Assembly (NCBI GenBank): GCA_027257055.1 | Contig: JAPVLO010000055.1 | Location: 9,943,501-10,007,500 of the forward strand | DNA from: Cephalopachus bancanus | Taxonomy: Eukaryota; Chordata; Mammalia; Primates; Tarsiidae | Length of the DNA: 64,000 nucleotides | Direction: 5' to 3' | In this document: one piece after another, positions 46,307-57,016 of the stretch | Layout: the number at the start of each line of letters is the position of its first letter | Numbering within the stretch: position 1 is the first letter of the stretch | Translations under genes and position numbers: made by a program | The notes under the pieces: generated by a model | Database searches by the model: none | What the model saw: only the letters and a program-made list of their open reading frames with translations | Told to the model about the DNA's origin: nothing

Positions 46307-46862
46307 CAAGGGGGGGGACCCCAATTATCTTTTGGAGGGTGGACCCCCTGTAGTTACAGGCTTCCCTCACTAGGTAAGTGTTCTAGGAACCCATCAGCAA
46401 CAGTGTACCTCTCATTGTTGTGAGAGGCTGTGTTTGGCTTCAGTGAATTCTTTTTTGGAGGCTCTTTCAATATGTTTGCCCATTTCACGATGGGTGGTTT
46501 ACTAGTGCGCCTGCCACACTGAGTGTTCAGCAGTTTTTGGCCAGAGATGGCATGACCCCCTTGCCCCACCCTCCCTATTCACCCAGTCTCACCCAGAGCA
46601 ACTTTTTAAAAATTTTCTCAGATGAAAAAAGTCCTCAAAGGGAAATGTTTTGCCGATGTGGACAAGGTGAAACAAAAAACAGCAGAAGCACTAACAGGCA
46701 TCAAAATTGACCAGCTCAAAAACTGTTTTGAACAGTGAAAAAAGTTTCTTGGTAGGCGTATTGCCTCAAAGGAGGAGGGCCTTGAGGGTGACTGGGTTTA
46801 AACATGTAATAATAAATACAATTTTTAATAAATAAATTTTGATTTTTGAGGTGTCCCTCTTA
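46307..46862 (+). mobile_element. mariner-type DNA transposon fossil (MARNA-like), copy 2
   Basis: Homologous along its length to 19388-19932, sharing GTGTTCTAGGAACCCATCA and GGCTTCAGTGAATTC. The left end reads CAAGGGGGGGGACCCC and the right end GGTGTCCCTCTTATG. The conceptual C-terminal transposase segment is better kept here (K-V-L-K-G-K then V-K-Q-K-T-A-E-A-L), with stops. The flanking TA has decayed on the left. Internally deleted, non-autonomous. Confidence 0.82.
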
Positions 46863-47179
46863 TGTTCAGTATCTTTGTTAAAGTCATAGAGAACTATCTT
46901 TTTAAATACTTAATTCCTTTTGTATAATCTTTAACCTATTCCAAACTAATTTATTTCCACTTTTAGCTTTCTGGTTTTCATAAATCCTTTAATACACATT
47001 ATAATTTCATCTCCACTGATACAGAAAGTCAGCCCCATCTGAAGAATACTGGGGACACTTATTCATCTCACCATACAATAGACATGTCCTTTTTTTCAAC
47101 AAGGTAGCATGGCCCTTATTTTGACACATTATGTGCTACCACGCCTTCTCATTCCACTGAGAGGTAGGTAGAGAAATGG
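46863..47179. other. AT-rich unique sequence
   Basis: Nothing recognised. Confidence 0.5.
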
Positions 47180-47395
47180 TTCATAGTGTGAATCCTAGAA
47201 CTGGATTATCCAGAAGCAGATTCCAGCTCTGCCTTTTACCAGTTGTGTTCAAGTTGATTAACAGCTTTAAGCTTAGACTCCTTATCTGTCAAATTGCAAC
47301 TAACGGTCCCTAAATCATGGACTTCTCCTGGAAACTAAATATCATGCAAGCCCAGTGCCTGGCACATAGTAAGCACGCAATATTCTTTTCCTTAA
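47180..47395 (+). repeat. MIR, plus strand
   Basis: 'agtgtgaatcctagaactggattatccagaagcagattccagctctgccttttaccagttgtg' then 'atgcaagcccagtgcctggcacatagtaagc'. Nearly full length. Confidence 0.85.
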
Positions 47396-48085
47396 ATACC
47401 TGTACAATCTATAGTACTTACACATTTTTACCAAGTGTCAAGTGGAAGTCCCAAACTGTTGGAGACGGCAAAGTCAACTGGTGGCCTGCATCTGACAACA
47501 CAAACCCCAGCAAGGCAGCCCTCCATGGGTTGGATCATGCACTGACTTTGGAAAGCACTCTGTTCTCATCTCATGAGTCAGATGAGATGGGAAGAGAAAG
47601 CATGTGAGCAGCCAAGCAGCTTCCTTCCGGAAATTAACAAGCACTGCACAGTCTTGGCACAGCCATCAAAGAAGCTCTGCAAGCCCCCTCAGACATGTGA
47701 GCTGTGAGAAAGGTTTTCCTGAGTTCCAGAGCTCACGGCTGACCTCAAACCTCCAGGAGTAGAACTTGGCACCAAGGCACTCGTCCCTCGGTGCTTCCCA
47801 GAGTCCACCTATAGCCATGATGCTGCTTCAGGAGCCGGACATCGCCTCCCTCCCCATCAGTCCACTGTGGAAAGGCACTTGCCACAGAAAGGGCTTTCAT
47901 GCTGCCGTCCTTTGCACAGTGTTGCTTAAATGTGGCACTGATTTGGCCCACATGGCCTTTGAAAGGAGGCGGGACTGGCTCTGTGCTCCCTCACGTCCTG
48001 TGTGCACCATCACAGCCCTCACCCAACCACATTCTAATTGCTCCCTCACTCTGATGTCTCCTCTAGAGTCAGAAGCCTCTAACAG
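47396..48085. other. unique sequence, no gene recognised
   Basis: The plus-strand frame of 150 codons at 47766-48218 runs into the Alu and has no domain. Confidence 0.45.
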
Positions 48086-48100
48086 CAGGGGCTGTATCTT

Positions 48101-48387
48101 TTTTTTTGAGTTGAAGTCTCACTCTGTCACTCAAGCTGTAGTGCAGTGGCACGATCCTGGCCAACGCAGCCTCAACCTGCTGGGCTCAGGTGATCCTTCT
48201 GCCTCAGCCTTCCAATGAGCCAGAACTGTAGGCATGCACTACCATGCCCAGCTAATTTTTTGATTTACTGGAGAGACGAGTTCTCACTATGTTGCCCAGG
48301 CTGGTCTCGAACTCACAGGCTCAGGCAATCCTCTTGCCTCAGTCTCCCAAAGTGCTGGGATCATAGGCTTGAGCCACTGCACTCAGC
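48101..48387 (-). mobile_element. Alu, minus strand, with target-site duplication
   Basis: CAGGGGCTGTATCTT (48086-48100) and CAGGGGGCGCATCTT (48388-48402) are a 15-bp target-site duplication with mismatches. It has a short T-run and the linker 'aattttttgatttactggagagacgag'. Confidence 0.92.
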
Positions 48388-48402
48388 CAGGGGGCGCATC
48401 TT

Positions 48403-48904
48403 CTATTCCACATGTTCTATCCAACATAGACGTCGGATAAATGAGCAAAAAACAAAGGGAGGGAAGACAAGGAGGAAGGGCAAAAATGAACCAGTCTCCT
48501 CGCAGGTATATCTGCCTGTCTTCCTATGGGCCACTGCTGGTCTCATTCTTCTGTATTATTGTTTCCTCACCAACCATGGGCTTCAATCTACCACCTGTGT
48601 TTCCTCCTTTTCCTCTGCAACTGGGGGAAGAGATTTGTTAGGATAGTTTGACCTTAGAATATCTAACCAGAGAAAGAAATTACTGCTCACTTCCAAGTGC
48701 TTCTTGACATAATCCTTTGGCAAATAATGCGTTGGAAGCCATGAGTAACAAAACAGTGGAACTGTGTACTCAGGCCAGTAAGCAAATCTTGAATGGAGAA
48801 GCTAGAACTGGAACTCATAAGAAGCTGTAGCTCGAATTTCAGCTGGGGTGAGGAGGTAGGTAGGAACATCACGATGTGGGATTCTCGGAGCTAAACTCCA
48901 GAGT
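48403..48904. other. unique sequence, no gene recognised
   Basis: Open frames of 60-140 codons on the plus strand continue from the Alu. None is recognisable. Confidence 0.45.
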
Positions 48905-49215
48905 CCCAGGCACTATACACCTGAGCTTCCAGATAATGCAGGTACTGCATACCTGAGCCCCAGGTAACGAAGGACTTGCATACCTGAGCCCCAGGTGTTG
49001 AAGGAGCCGCATACTTGAGCCCCAGGTAGTGAAGGAGCTAAACACCTGAGCCCCAGACAGTGCAGATACTACACACCTGAGTCCTTGGTAGTGAAGGTTC
49101 TGCATACCTGAGCTCCAGGTTGTACACACCTAAGCCCCATGGAACTCTACCCCTAAGTCCCATGTTGTTGTACCCCTCATTCTCAGGGAACTATACCTCT
49201 TAGTCCTGGGATGCT
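48905..49215 (+). repeat. 31-bp minisatellite with a 22-23-bp variant
   Basis: The anchor ACCTGAG recurs at 48919, 48951, 48982, 49013, 49044, 49075 and 49106 (31-32 base period). The unit is about GTAGTGAAGGAGCTGCATAC then CTGAGCCCCAG. From 49128 the period drops to 21-23 bases (ACCTAAG at 49128 and similar at about 49151, 49174, 49195). The minus strand stays open for 86 codons across it, a by-product of the repeat. Confidence 0.92.
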
Positions 49216-49299
49216 GCATGCTTGATGCCTGCCTGACAGCAGTTCCCTCTGAACTCACACTTCAGAGTCTGGACAGTCTGTAAAAAGTACTGTCACACC

Positions 49300-49500
49300 C
49301 TTTGGTCATGTTATGTGATTCTCACCAGAGTTCAATGAGGTGTCACTGTCACTTCCATTTTACATAAGAGGAAACTGAGGCCCAGGGAACTTAAGTGACT
49401 CACTTACTCAAGATCACTTTGTAAGGCAGTGACAAGCCAGGATTCAGAGTAGCCCAGGACTTTGGACTCCAAAGGCAATTCTGTCTGCCTGTACCATTTT
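49300..49500 (-). repeat. MIR, minus strand
   Basis: 'catgttatgtgattctcaccagagttcaatgaggtg', then 'taagaggaaactgaggcccagggaacttaagtgactcac'. Reverse MIR. Confidence 0.8.
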
Positions 49501-49554
49501 CCTTACCAGTGGGAGGATAAATTGGCTTTGAAAAAGTGTTTATAACCATATATA

Positions 49555-50190
49555 TCCAAAGGATTTGAAATAAATATGGTACATACTTTTACCAGCTAAA
49601 TACCTTCTGGTAGCTGTCCAAATGAAGTATCCCAGAATATGGGGAAAAGGCTTTATGCACAAAGATGTTCACTGCTTTATTATTTATTGAGACACACTAT
49701 ATTCTAAAAACTTGGAAAACATTTAAATATCCAATAGTATGGAAAATGGTGAAGTATATGCATTAAAAAGACACTATTTAGCAAAAGACATTTTTCTTTT
49801 TCTAGAAAAATGTGGGAAAATATATAATAATTTTAAATTGAAACAGAGCCCTACAAAACTGGGTCTATATTATTGTTCTACAAATTTATTTTAAAACATT
49901 ATTGAGCACCAATTGCATGCCTAGCACTCAGCAGTTATCACAGCCAAAATGGAAAATGAGGAAACCTCAGTCCTTGCCTTCTGAAGCCTACAATCAGAGG
50001 ATAATTGCAACAATATGAGAAAACCAGTGGGTGGGGAAAAAACACACCAAAACAATATACAAAAAAAGTAATAGTAATTAATTTCTGGTTGAGAAAATAT
50101 AAGTAGTTTTTCTTCTCTTCTTTTTGTTCTTTTGCATTGTGACTTTTCAGCAATGAATGAATGTTGCTTTTTAAAAATAAGGCATAGACT
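49555..50190 (+). mobile_element. old L1 3' fragment, plus strand, interrupted
   Basis: 'aaagatgttcactgctttattatttattgagacac', 'aacttggaaaacatttaaatatccaatagtatgg' and a tail 'tgcattgtgacttttcagcaatgaatg' are L1 3' sequences in plus orientation. Bases 49870-50040 ('attgagcaccaattgcatgcctagcac') are a different old repeat inserted in between. Confidence 0.7.
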
Positions 50191-50354
50191 TCATTTTCTA
50201 AAGTCTTTCTCCTTCCTGGTCTACATCAGTGGCTCTGAGAGAGACCCTAGAAGTCACACTGAGTGCCAAGTCTCTGTTAGGTAGCCCAATCGGTGCCTGC
50301 CAGGTCACAGGAATTCAGCCAACATCCCTCACCTGGCCAGTGTGGCCATATGAA

Positions 50355-50560
50355 GAGCACTCAGCTTTGCACCAGGACAGACTTGAATGTGAAATCTGGC
50401 CCAGCCCCTTCCTGGATGTGTGACCCTGGGCAGGCCAGTCCTCAAGCTCCTCTGCATTCCATTTTCATCCTGTGAGCTGAACACCCCCTGCAGAGTGATG
50501 TAAACACCGTAGACATGGGGTGCACAGAAGGCACCCAGCTAGTGAAGGTTATCATTTGTT
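50355..50560 (+). repeat. MIR, plus strand
   Basis: 'tttgcaccaggacagacttgaatgtgaaatctggcccagcccc', 'gtgtgaccctgggcaggcc' and 'tgcacagaaggcacccag' follow the MIR order. Confidence 0.7.
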
Positions 50561-50939
50561 GAACTTAATTAAACCTGGGGCATCTTCAGCAGCTGCCCTG
50601 GTCCAAATGTTCAGTTCTTGTTTCTGTTTGACAAACGTCACTAAGCCCATTTAACAGGGCATCTCTGAAGAGCAATGCTAGGGTGTCAGGTGTGTGATGA
50701 GAATGGTGTTCGAAGGTCCGCTAAGTGGCATCCACATGGCCTGGGGGCATTGTGTCCTCTCCAGAGAAAGATCCCAGAACCAGCCCCTCACAGTTCCTCC
50801 CTCCCTGGAAAAGAACCAGGCTGCCTGGCCTAAGAGGGACTCAACAAACACCCACAAGGAAGGCATTGCACTTGACCTTCCATGCCCAGCACCTCCTGTG
50901 GAACGCCTGAGGCAACTGCCAGCCCTGCGTCCTCTCCTC

Positions 50940-51640
50940 CACACTCCTCACCTTGGCGACCTGCAGAGAGCATGTGTGTAATCGGCACCGCAATCCGGGT
51001 GGAACATAAACAATGCCGGTGATGAGGGCGACTTTCGGATGAGTTGAGATAAGCGTGCCACATTTCTCCCGCGTTTCTCTGTGACCTTCACTGTCATCTT
51101 CACACAATGGGCGGATGATAACGTTTAGCTGTGTCTAATAGCTCCTCCAGACAGAGAGGAATGAACAAAGGCAGAATGAACCCAAACAAACAGAAGCGAT
51201 TTCGGCTGCAGAAGTCTTTTAGGGTTTAAATGTGCTGTTTTTTCCTCATTAGGCATTTCTGAATCTGAAGAAAATCTTTTTTCTCTCCCTTTCCTGACTC
51301 CCAAATGAACATGATCCGGTGAAAAATATCAGGGGAGTGGCGATCAGCCAAGAGGTCAGAAGAGGAGTGTGTGGATTCAGCTTTGCCCGGGCAAGGCGCT
51401 TTTCTCCTCTGGGCCTCCGTTTCTATCTGTAAATAAGGTCCAGTCTGGACTTATTTCTTATTAAAGAACCAATCCTGGTTCCTGCTAACTCCACTGATAG
51501 GAAGCAGGAATAACACGCATTTCCACTACCATTTTGCTGGCTTCTGACCATAAAACTGTTGCAAATTTTTCTAATTGCTCTTTCAGCACTGCTTAATAAG
51601 TCACTTTGCTTTCCTTCTGTCATATCTACCTGCTCAATGG
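50940..51640. promoter_or_regulatory. candidate conserved non-coding block
   Basis: Repeat-free and CpG-retaining (CGGCACCGCAATCCGGGTGG, GGGCGACTTTCGGATGAG, CCCGCGTTTC) in an otherwise CpG-poor region, followed by an A/T-rich part to 51640. It resembles a regulatory element. A minus-strand frame (50841-51107, 88 codons) meets a donor-like AAGGTGAGG near 50945, but I see no matching acceptor. Confidence 0.3.
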
Positions 51641-51925
51641 ACAAAACCTGTCAGGGAGGTGGAATTCTGTGGGATAGATGAACCCACCAGGCTGCCATGT
51701 GGGGCGTAAGAGAGAGACCATGGTGATGAGGAAAGAGGCTGACAGAGTGTATCTCCTGGAAGGATAAGCACCAATTCCAAGTCCTCAGGCCCCAGAAACC
51801 TCTCAAGGCCCTATTTCATTTGTTCTCCTCCAAGCCAACTATGACTCATAGAAGGTTCACAAATTCATTTCTACACATTGGTGTTTTCCATCTGTGGAAA
51901 TGTATACTATGGAAACGTCTCATCT

Positions 51926-52302
51926 GTACAAATCAGCTTGGGATGCCATAACCAAGTAACACAGACTGGGGAGCTTAAACACAGAAATTTATTTTTTCAC
52001 AGTTCTGGAGGGTGGGAGGCCAAGACCAAGGTTTCAGCAGGGCTTGTTTTTGAGGCCTCTCTCCATGGCTTGCAGATGGTCTTCTCACTGTATCCTCACA
52101 CGGACTTCCCTCTGTGCATGTCTGTGTTCAAATCCCTTATTCTAATGAGGACACCAGTTATGTTGAATTAGGGCCCACCCTAAGGACCTCAGTTTAACCT
52201 AATTAATCTCTAGGACTCATATCTCCAAACACAGTCATATTCTGAGGCACTGGGACTAGGACTTCTCATATGCATTTGGGGGACACTTCTCAGCCTATAA
52301 GA
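51926..52302 (+). mobile_element. MLT1-type LTR, plus strand
   Basis: 'gtacaaatcagcttgggatgccataacc' start, 'acagaaatttattttttcacagttctggagg', 'aatgaggacaccagttatgttgaattagggcccaccc', and end 'gggggacacttctcagcctataagag'. Diverged solo LTR. Confidence 0.8.
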
Positions 52303-53906
52303 GCCAAACTGCCATTTGGCGGATAAGCAAGCTGAGACCCAAGGGAATGGGGGCTTCTGAGTTTCAGAGCAAATTGGCGTCAGAGGCCAGAAAGCAGGCC
52401 CATCCTCTGAGCCCAATGCCTCTGCCTCTGCCCATCCCTCCCGTCATGCTACCACCCTCAGCATCCCCGCAGTCCTATTCCATCCTGAATGAAGCTTCTG
52501 TTTGCTCAGTTGCAGAAGAGAGTTGGATTTGAAGACAAAAAGCTCATGAATCAGTTTACTTGCCAGCTGAGCAGCCTCTGACAATTCACTCAAAGCTCTC
52601 GAAGCCTGAATGTCCGCATCTGTAGAACAGAAAGGTTAATCCTAAATTCCTAAAACTTGTAGCCTGCTTGATGTCCAGTCAAACAAAAGTATGAACGGGA
52701 CTCCCAGACACCATGGAAATTAGCTGAGAACACACTTTATACTTGCTTTGGAAGTTTAATTTTACAACAGTAATTTAAATTAAATCACAGATAATCCAGA
52801 CCATACTAGGTTGGCCTTTGGGGATTCTGTGTGTTTGTGAAAAAAAAATAGACTGTTATTTTTCTAGAAAGTTCAAGACTGCAGAGCCTCCCGATGTGGT
52901 AGACATGTCCCTGAATAGGTCAGCAGCCAGTTTTCCCCTTTCCTGCATGTGTCACCTGCCTAGAAGGGGTCCATGTGAGGCCCCCAACATTCGAGGAGAC
53001 AGAGAAGCCCTGAGATCCCAGTTCCTAGTGACATGCTGATTCGTGGTGACCTGTTGCTCACCTATAAAATCAGAGAGGAGAAGATGCGCATTCACCCTTC
53101 TCTGAGGCAGTGAGAGGGAGAAAGGACACAGCCTTGTGGACAGGTGGACCCAACATTTGAGTCCCGTCTGCATCCTAACCACCTGATCAGGGGCATGTGC
53201 TGCAGCTTCTCCAAGCACTAGTGTCTTCACTTGGCAGATGAAGATCATACTGCAAGTTCACATCAAGTGCAGTTGTTAACTCCTTATGTAAACAAGCTTC
53301 AGGTGGAGTTGTGAAGTTCTACCAAATATTTATGCAAAGATCTGCGAACAGGGTCTGATACGGGCTGAGCATTTTAAATGTGCCTTAGCTTCTTCCAGGT
53401 GTCCTGACAAGTAGACTACACGTGCAAGGCCCTCTCCACCCTAGCTCTGGCAGGTATCCTAACACTACCTTAGATGTGCAAAGCACTTTACAGTTTAGGG
53501 AGTGGTGGTGCCCAACAGGTAACAGGCGATCAGTAAGGGCACCTTGGATAGTGCATTGCCTCATTTAATACTCAGACCTAGAGGAGGGTAGACCTGCCTC
53601 GGCTACCCTTAACTGAGGTCTTCCAACTCCAGATTCAAGACTCTTTCCACAGCAAACAGATACAACTTTTCTTCTTCCCTCGCAAAAAGCCCAGTGACCT
53701 GCACTGCATGAGAACTGCAATTAAATTTGGGGGGCCACAGCACTGAACTTGCAGCTTGTGTCTGCTTTCACAGTACTTGGTTGATGGGTCTTTCCAAGAC
53801 TCTTCTCCAAGTTTGCCTTGTATGATTGCTAGCATTCTCCTAGCTTGGCGCTCCTCTCCTTCTTTTAGACTAATAACTTACAACCATTAAAACAAGAAGA
53901 TAGGCG
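52303..53906. other. unique sequence, no gene recognised
   Basis: Scattered MIR-like words but nothing callable. No exon seen. Confidence 0.4.
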
Positions 53907-54080
53907 AGAAGGAGGGAGGAAGGGAGGAACAGAGGGAGGAAGGTCATTATATTTTTAAATATATGTAAATGCATAATATACTAAAATATTTTTTCATTTT
54001 CTATTTTCCTGTTTCTTTGGTGAAATGTGAGAATAAGATGAGTGTTCCCTATAATAATAATAATTATTATTATTTATTAT
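53907..54080. repeat. (GGGA)n and (TAA)n simple repeats
   Basis: A GGGAGGAA-type purine tract at 53907-53943, then TA-rich DNA, then TAA/ATT repeats at 54051-54080 that lead into the Alu monomer. Confidence 0.85.
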
Positions 54081-54082
54081 TT

Positions 54083-54202
54083 TGCAGAGACAAGGTCTTG
54101 CTATATTGCCTAGGCTGTTCTCAAACTCCTGGGCTCAAGCAATCCTCTCACTTTGGTCTCCCAAATTGTTAGGATTACAGGCATGAGCCACCACGCCCAA
54201 CC
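54083..54202 (-). mobile_element. Alu left-monomer fragment, minus strand
   Basis: 'gcagagacaaggtcttgctatattgcctaggctg' to 'gagccaccacgcccaacc' matches the left arm only. The (ATT) repeat before it probably grew from its A-tail. An isolated A20 at 54249-54268 is a separate tract. Confidence 0.82.
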
Positions 54203-54679
54203 ATTTTCCCTTTGGGAATTGAGTACTTCTTTCAGCACTGAGCCAGTCAAAAAAAAAAAAAAAAAAAATCCAACTGCCCCAAAAGTTCCTGTCACCCCTT
54301 TTGAACCCTGCTGTAGAGTGTCAAGAGGCAACCCAAGCAGGGTATGCCATCCAGAGAGTACTGGGAGCTATCTGCACCTTTCCTGGTCTGCATTTCTCTA
54401 CATAAGTCAGGTCTGGCTTGTCTGTTGCTCTGCTGTCACTGGAAGGTACAGGCCATGCAACATGTAGAGTTCTCCTCACCGCGACGCGGCTTCTGATAAG
54501 GCGGACCTGCCATCCTTCACCCTCGTCAGTTGCTGCTGGGGGTGTCAAGTCACCAGGACCTCTCACCCAGTGACAGCCCTCCCCAGCCTGTAAAGACAGC
54601 TGCTTCTGACCCCAAGGTAAGGATCTTAGTAACTGGGCACTGCTGTTGTTTGCGCAAAAGCTCAACATTTGAGAGCCAA
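54203..54679. other. unique sequence with A-run
   Basis: A20 at 54249-54268. No gene recognised. Confidence 0.5.
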
Positions 54680-55015
54680 TGGCTAAATTCAGTAACAACA
54701 CCACAATCTCACCAAAAAGCATTATAGTGATTACTGAATTCTATTAGCAGCTTATTTAAGATAACATCTTATTTGCACAGTGTAGTTCAAATAGATGGTT
54801 AGTGCCATCAGCACGATTGTTAAACTCTCTATGTATATTAGCATAATCACACTGAAAAGGCCATGCCACTTTTAAATATATGAACAGCTAAAGCCAAAAG
54901 CATAAATAAATGTCTTTTAAGGTAGTGGCACAGTTAGAATAAGAGGGTTTCGGTTTACATGTAAACAGGAATTTAGTTGTCTCTTTAGTATAGTACAGTA
55001 GGATGTAAAAATCTC
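54680..55015. promoter_or_regulatory. candidate AT-rich regulatory block with FOX palindrome
   Basis: A repeat-free AT-rich block. GTTTACATGTAAAC (54953-54966) is a perfect 14-base palindrome, followed by A, which creates two inverted GTAAAC(A) forkhead-type cores. Enhancer function is inferred only. Confidence 0.3.
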
Positions 55016-55074
55016 TCCAAGACAGCTCTCTTGAGAAAGCCAAGTCTGCTATCCTGAACCACCATATTTTATTA

Positions 55075-55300
55075 ATAATAACAGTTTCTGTTTATCAAAC
55101 ACCTTCCGTGTGCCAGTCATGGTGCTGTGCCCTTTACATAAATATCTCATGTAGTGCATTTCCCTCTGCACTTCTAGGAAGTAAACATTATTAGTCCCAC
55201 TGGGGAGAAGATGAAGCCAAGGCTCTCCGAGGTTAAGTCTCGCACCTGAAGCCACACAGTTAGAGCTGGGATCCAGGTGTGTCTGCTTCCAGTGTCTGGC
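55075..55300 (-). repeat. MIR, minus strand
   Basis: 'aacaccttccgtgtgccagtcatggtgctgtgccctttac' then 'tggggagaagatgaagccaaggc' and 'cacacagttagagctgggatccagg'. Reverse MIR. Confidence 0.8.
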
Positions 55301-56556
55301 CATTCCTGGGTCCCACGCTGTCCTGCACCAACACTACCCAATGCAGAAGCTCAGCTGAATTCCACACAATAGGAAACCCAGGACTGGCCTCCAGGTTGCT
55401 CTAAGCACTTGTCCACTGATCCTGTGTTCCGAGACCTTCCCCTGCCACCACACAAGCTGGAACGAAATCAGAGCCCAGAGGCCTCAGGAGGACAGGGAAG
55501 CCTCCCCCTCCTTGCTATGTTTCCTCAGCCCCCTCTCTGCATTCCTCTTCTCACAGCACCAAAAAGGAAAGCTCAGGGCAGTCGTGGGAAGGCGCATGGT
55601 GTCCCCACCTGATGGGGGCCTTGGTGCATACTGGGACCTCCCCAGGGTTTCCGTCAGCCATGCCCACAATGACCCCTACTCTGAAGCATCCATGCAGCTC
55701 TTACCTGCAAAGAATCGTCATGCTTCCTGTCCCTCCTCATTGCCCGAGCAGACGGCTTTCTGTGCTGGGTTCTTCCTAACAGAGAAACAGGATTTTCCTC
55801 ACTTTATAAGAAAATACACAGCACACAAGCCCCAGGCTGCACGGAGCACAGGCTCCTGCTTACCCAAGGCCTCCAAGCCCAGTACCTCAACTGGATCTCA
55901 GACTGTGGCATCTGGACCTTTCCGGTCATTCACAGATGGTCCAAATGCCAATTTCCCCAATGACAGGGCTCACCTAAAACTTCTCTTGACAGTCATTGCC
56001 ACCTTCTCCCACTCTGAATCCCAGAGAAATGTTCACCAGTAGCTACACTGACTAATCTGAGTTCAACCCTGACCCTCTGGCAAGAAAGCTGTAGGGCTGG
56101 AAGTTAACCAAGAATTATACCATATATAATATAGCTAATTGTGTATTATATTTCACACATAATGTGAATTCATGTGATACAACATATTGCATTATACTGC
56201 AGAAGAGCAGTAAATCTGCTCAGGTTCTTTTAAAAGTGTTTTCTTTTCAGTACACAGAACATTCCGCAGTGAGGTCAACTCCACCTCACTTGTCACTAGC
56301 ATTGCCCACGTGAGCCTCATATGGGCCGTTAGAGTGGAGACTTACCCTTCACACCAAGTGCAGGCACTGGGCCAGGGCATGTGCCCAGCTGGGGACACAC
56401 AGGATGAGGTGGGCACTGGAGTCAGCAGATACCCTAGCTTCCTTGCCCTCAGCTGGGGTAACTCAGGCATGGTCCACACTGTTGTCCAGAGGCCACGGTG
56501 GCACTGGGCCACCCAAGCTGGGACAACACATCCTGGATTAGCTTCCTTCCCCTCTG
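55301..56556. other. unique sequence, no gene recognised
   Basis: The plus-strand frame at 55512-56042 (176 codons) is the longest repeat-free frame near here. It starts with a leader-like hydrophobic stretch (MLCFLSPLSAFLF) but then shows no domain, no polyadenylation signal in place and no splice partners. I treat it as chance. Confidence 0.35.
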
Positions 56557-57016
56557 TTATGAGTTGAATTATGTCCCCCAGTGATACACTGAAGTCCCCA
56601 GTACCCTGGAAGATGACCTTACTTGGAAACATGATCTTTACAAAGGTAACCAAGTTAAGATGGGGTCACCAGGGTAAGCCCTAACTAAACATAACTGGTG
56701 TCCTTATAAAAAGGGGAAATTCGGACATAGAGACAGATATGCACAGAGGGGAGATGGCCTGAAAAGACATGGGGAAATGTTCTGTGAAGACAGGGGACTG
56801 GAAGAAGGCATCTACAAGTCCAGGAAGGCCTGAGACCACCAGAAACCAGGAGAGAGGATGGAACACAACCTTCCCCAGAGGCTTCAGAGGGAGCATGGCC
56901 TGTCAACACCTCAACTTCAGACTTCTGGCATCCAGGACCTTAGGTAGACACATTTCCATTGTTTCAAGCCGCCCAGTCTGTGGCACTTTGTCACAGCAGC
57001 CACAAGAAACAAACAC
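56557..57016 (-). mobile_element. MLT1-type LTR, minus strand
   Basis: 'tgttatgagttgaattatgtcccccagtg', 'gatgaccttacttggaaacatgatctttac', 'ataactggtgtccttataaaaaggggaaattcgg' and 'gcccagtctgtggcactttgtcacagcagcc' are the reversed MLT1 landmarks. The open frames inside (for example 56769-57158) are LTR-derived. Confidence 0.88.

Noticed and set aside
48905..49215. CRISPR-like array
   Set aside because: The repeats are adjacent, diverged and lack unique spacers. It is a minisatellite in a mammalian genome.
50841..51107. Minus-strand exon ending at AAGGTGAGG
   Set aside because: A donor-like site alone is weak. The only nearby acceptor would leave a 9-base exon.
55512..56042. 176-codon frame with a hydrophobic start, possible secreted protein
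   Set aside because: After the first 15 residues there is no cysteine pattern, domain or 3' signal, and no neighbouring exon. Likely chance.
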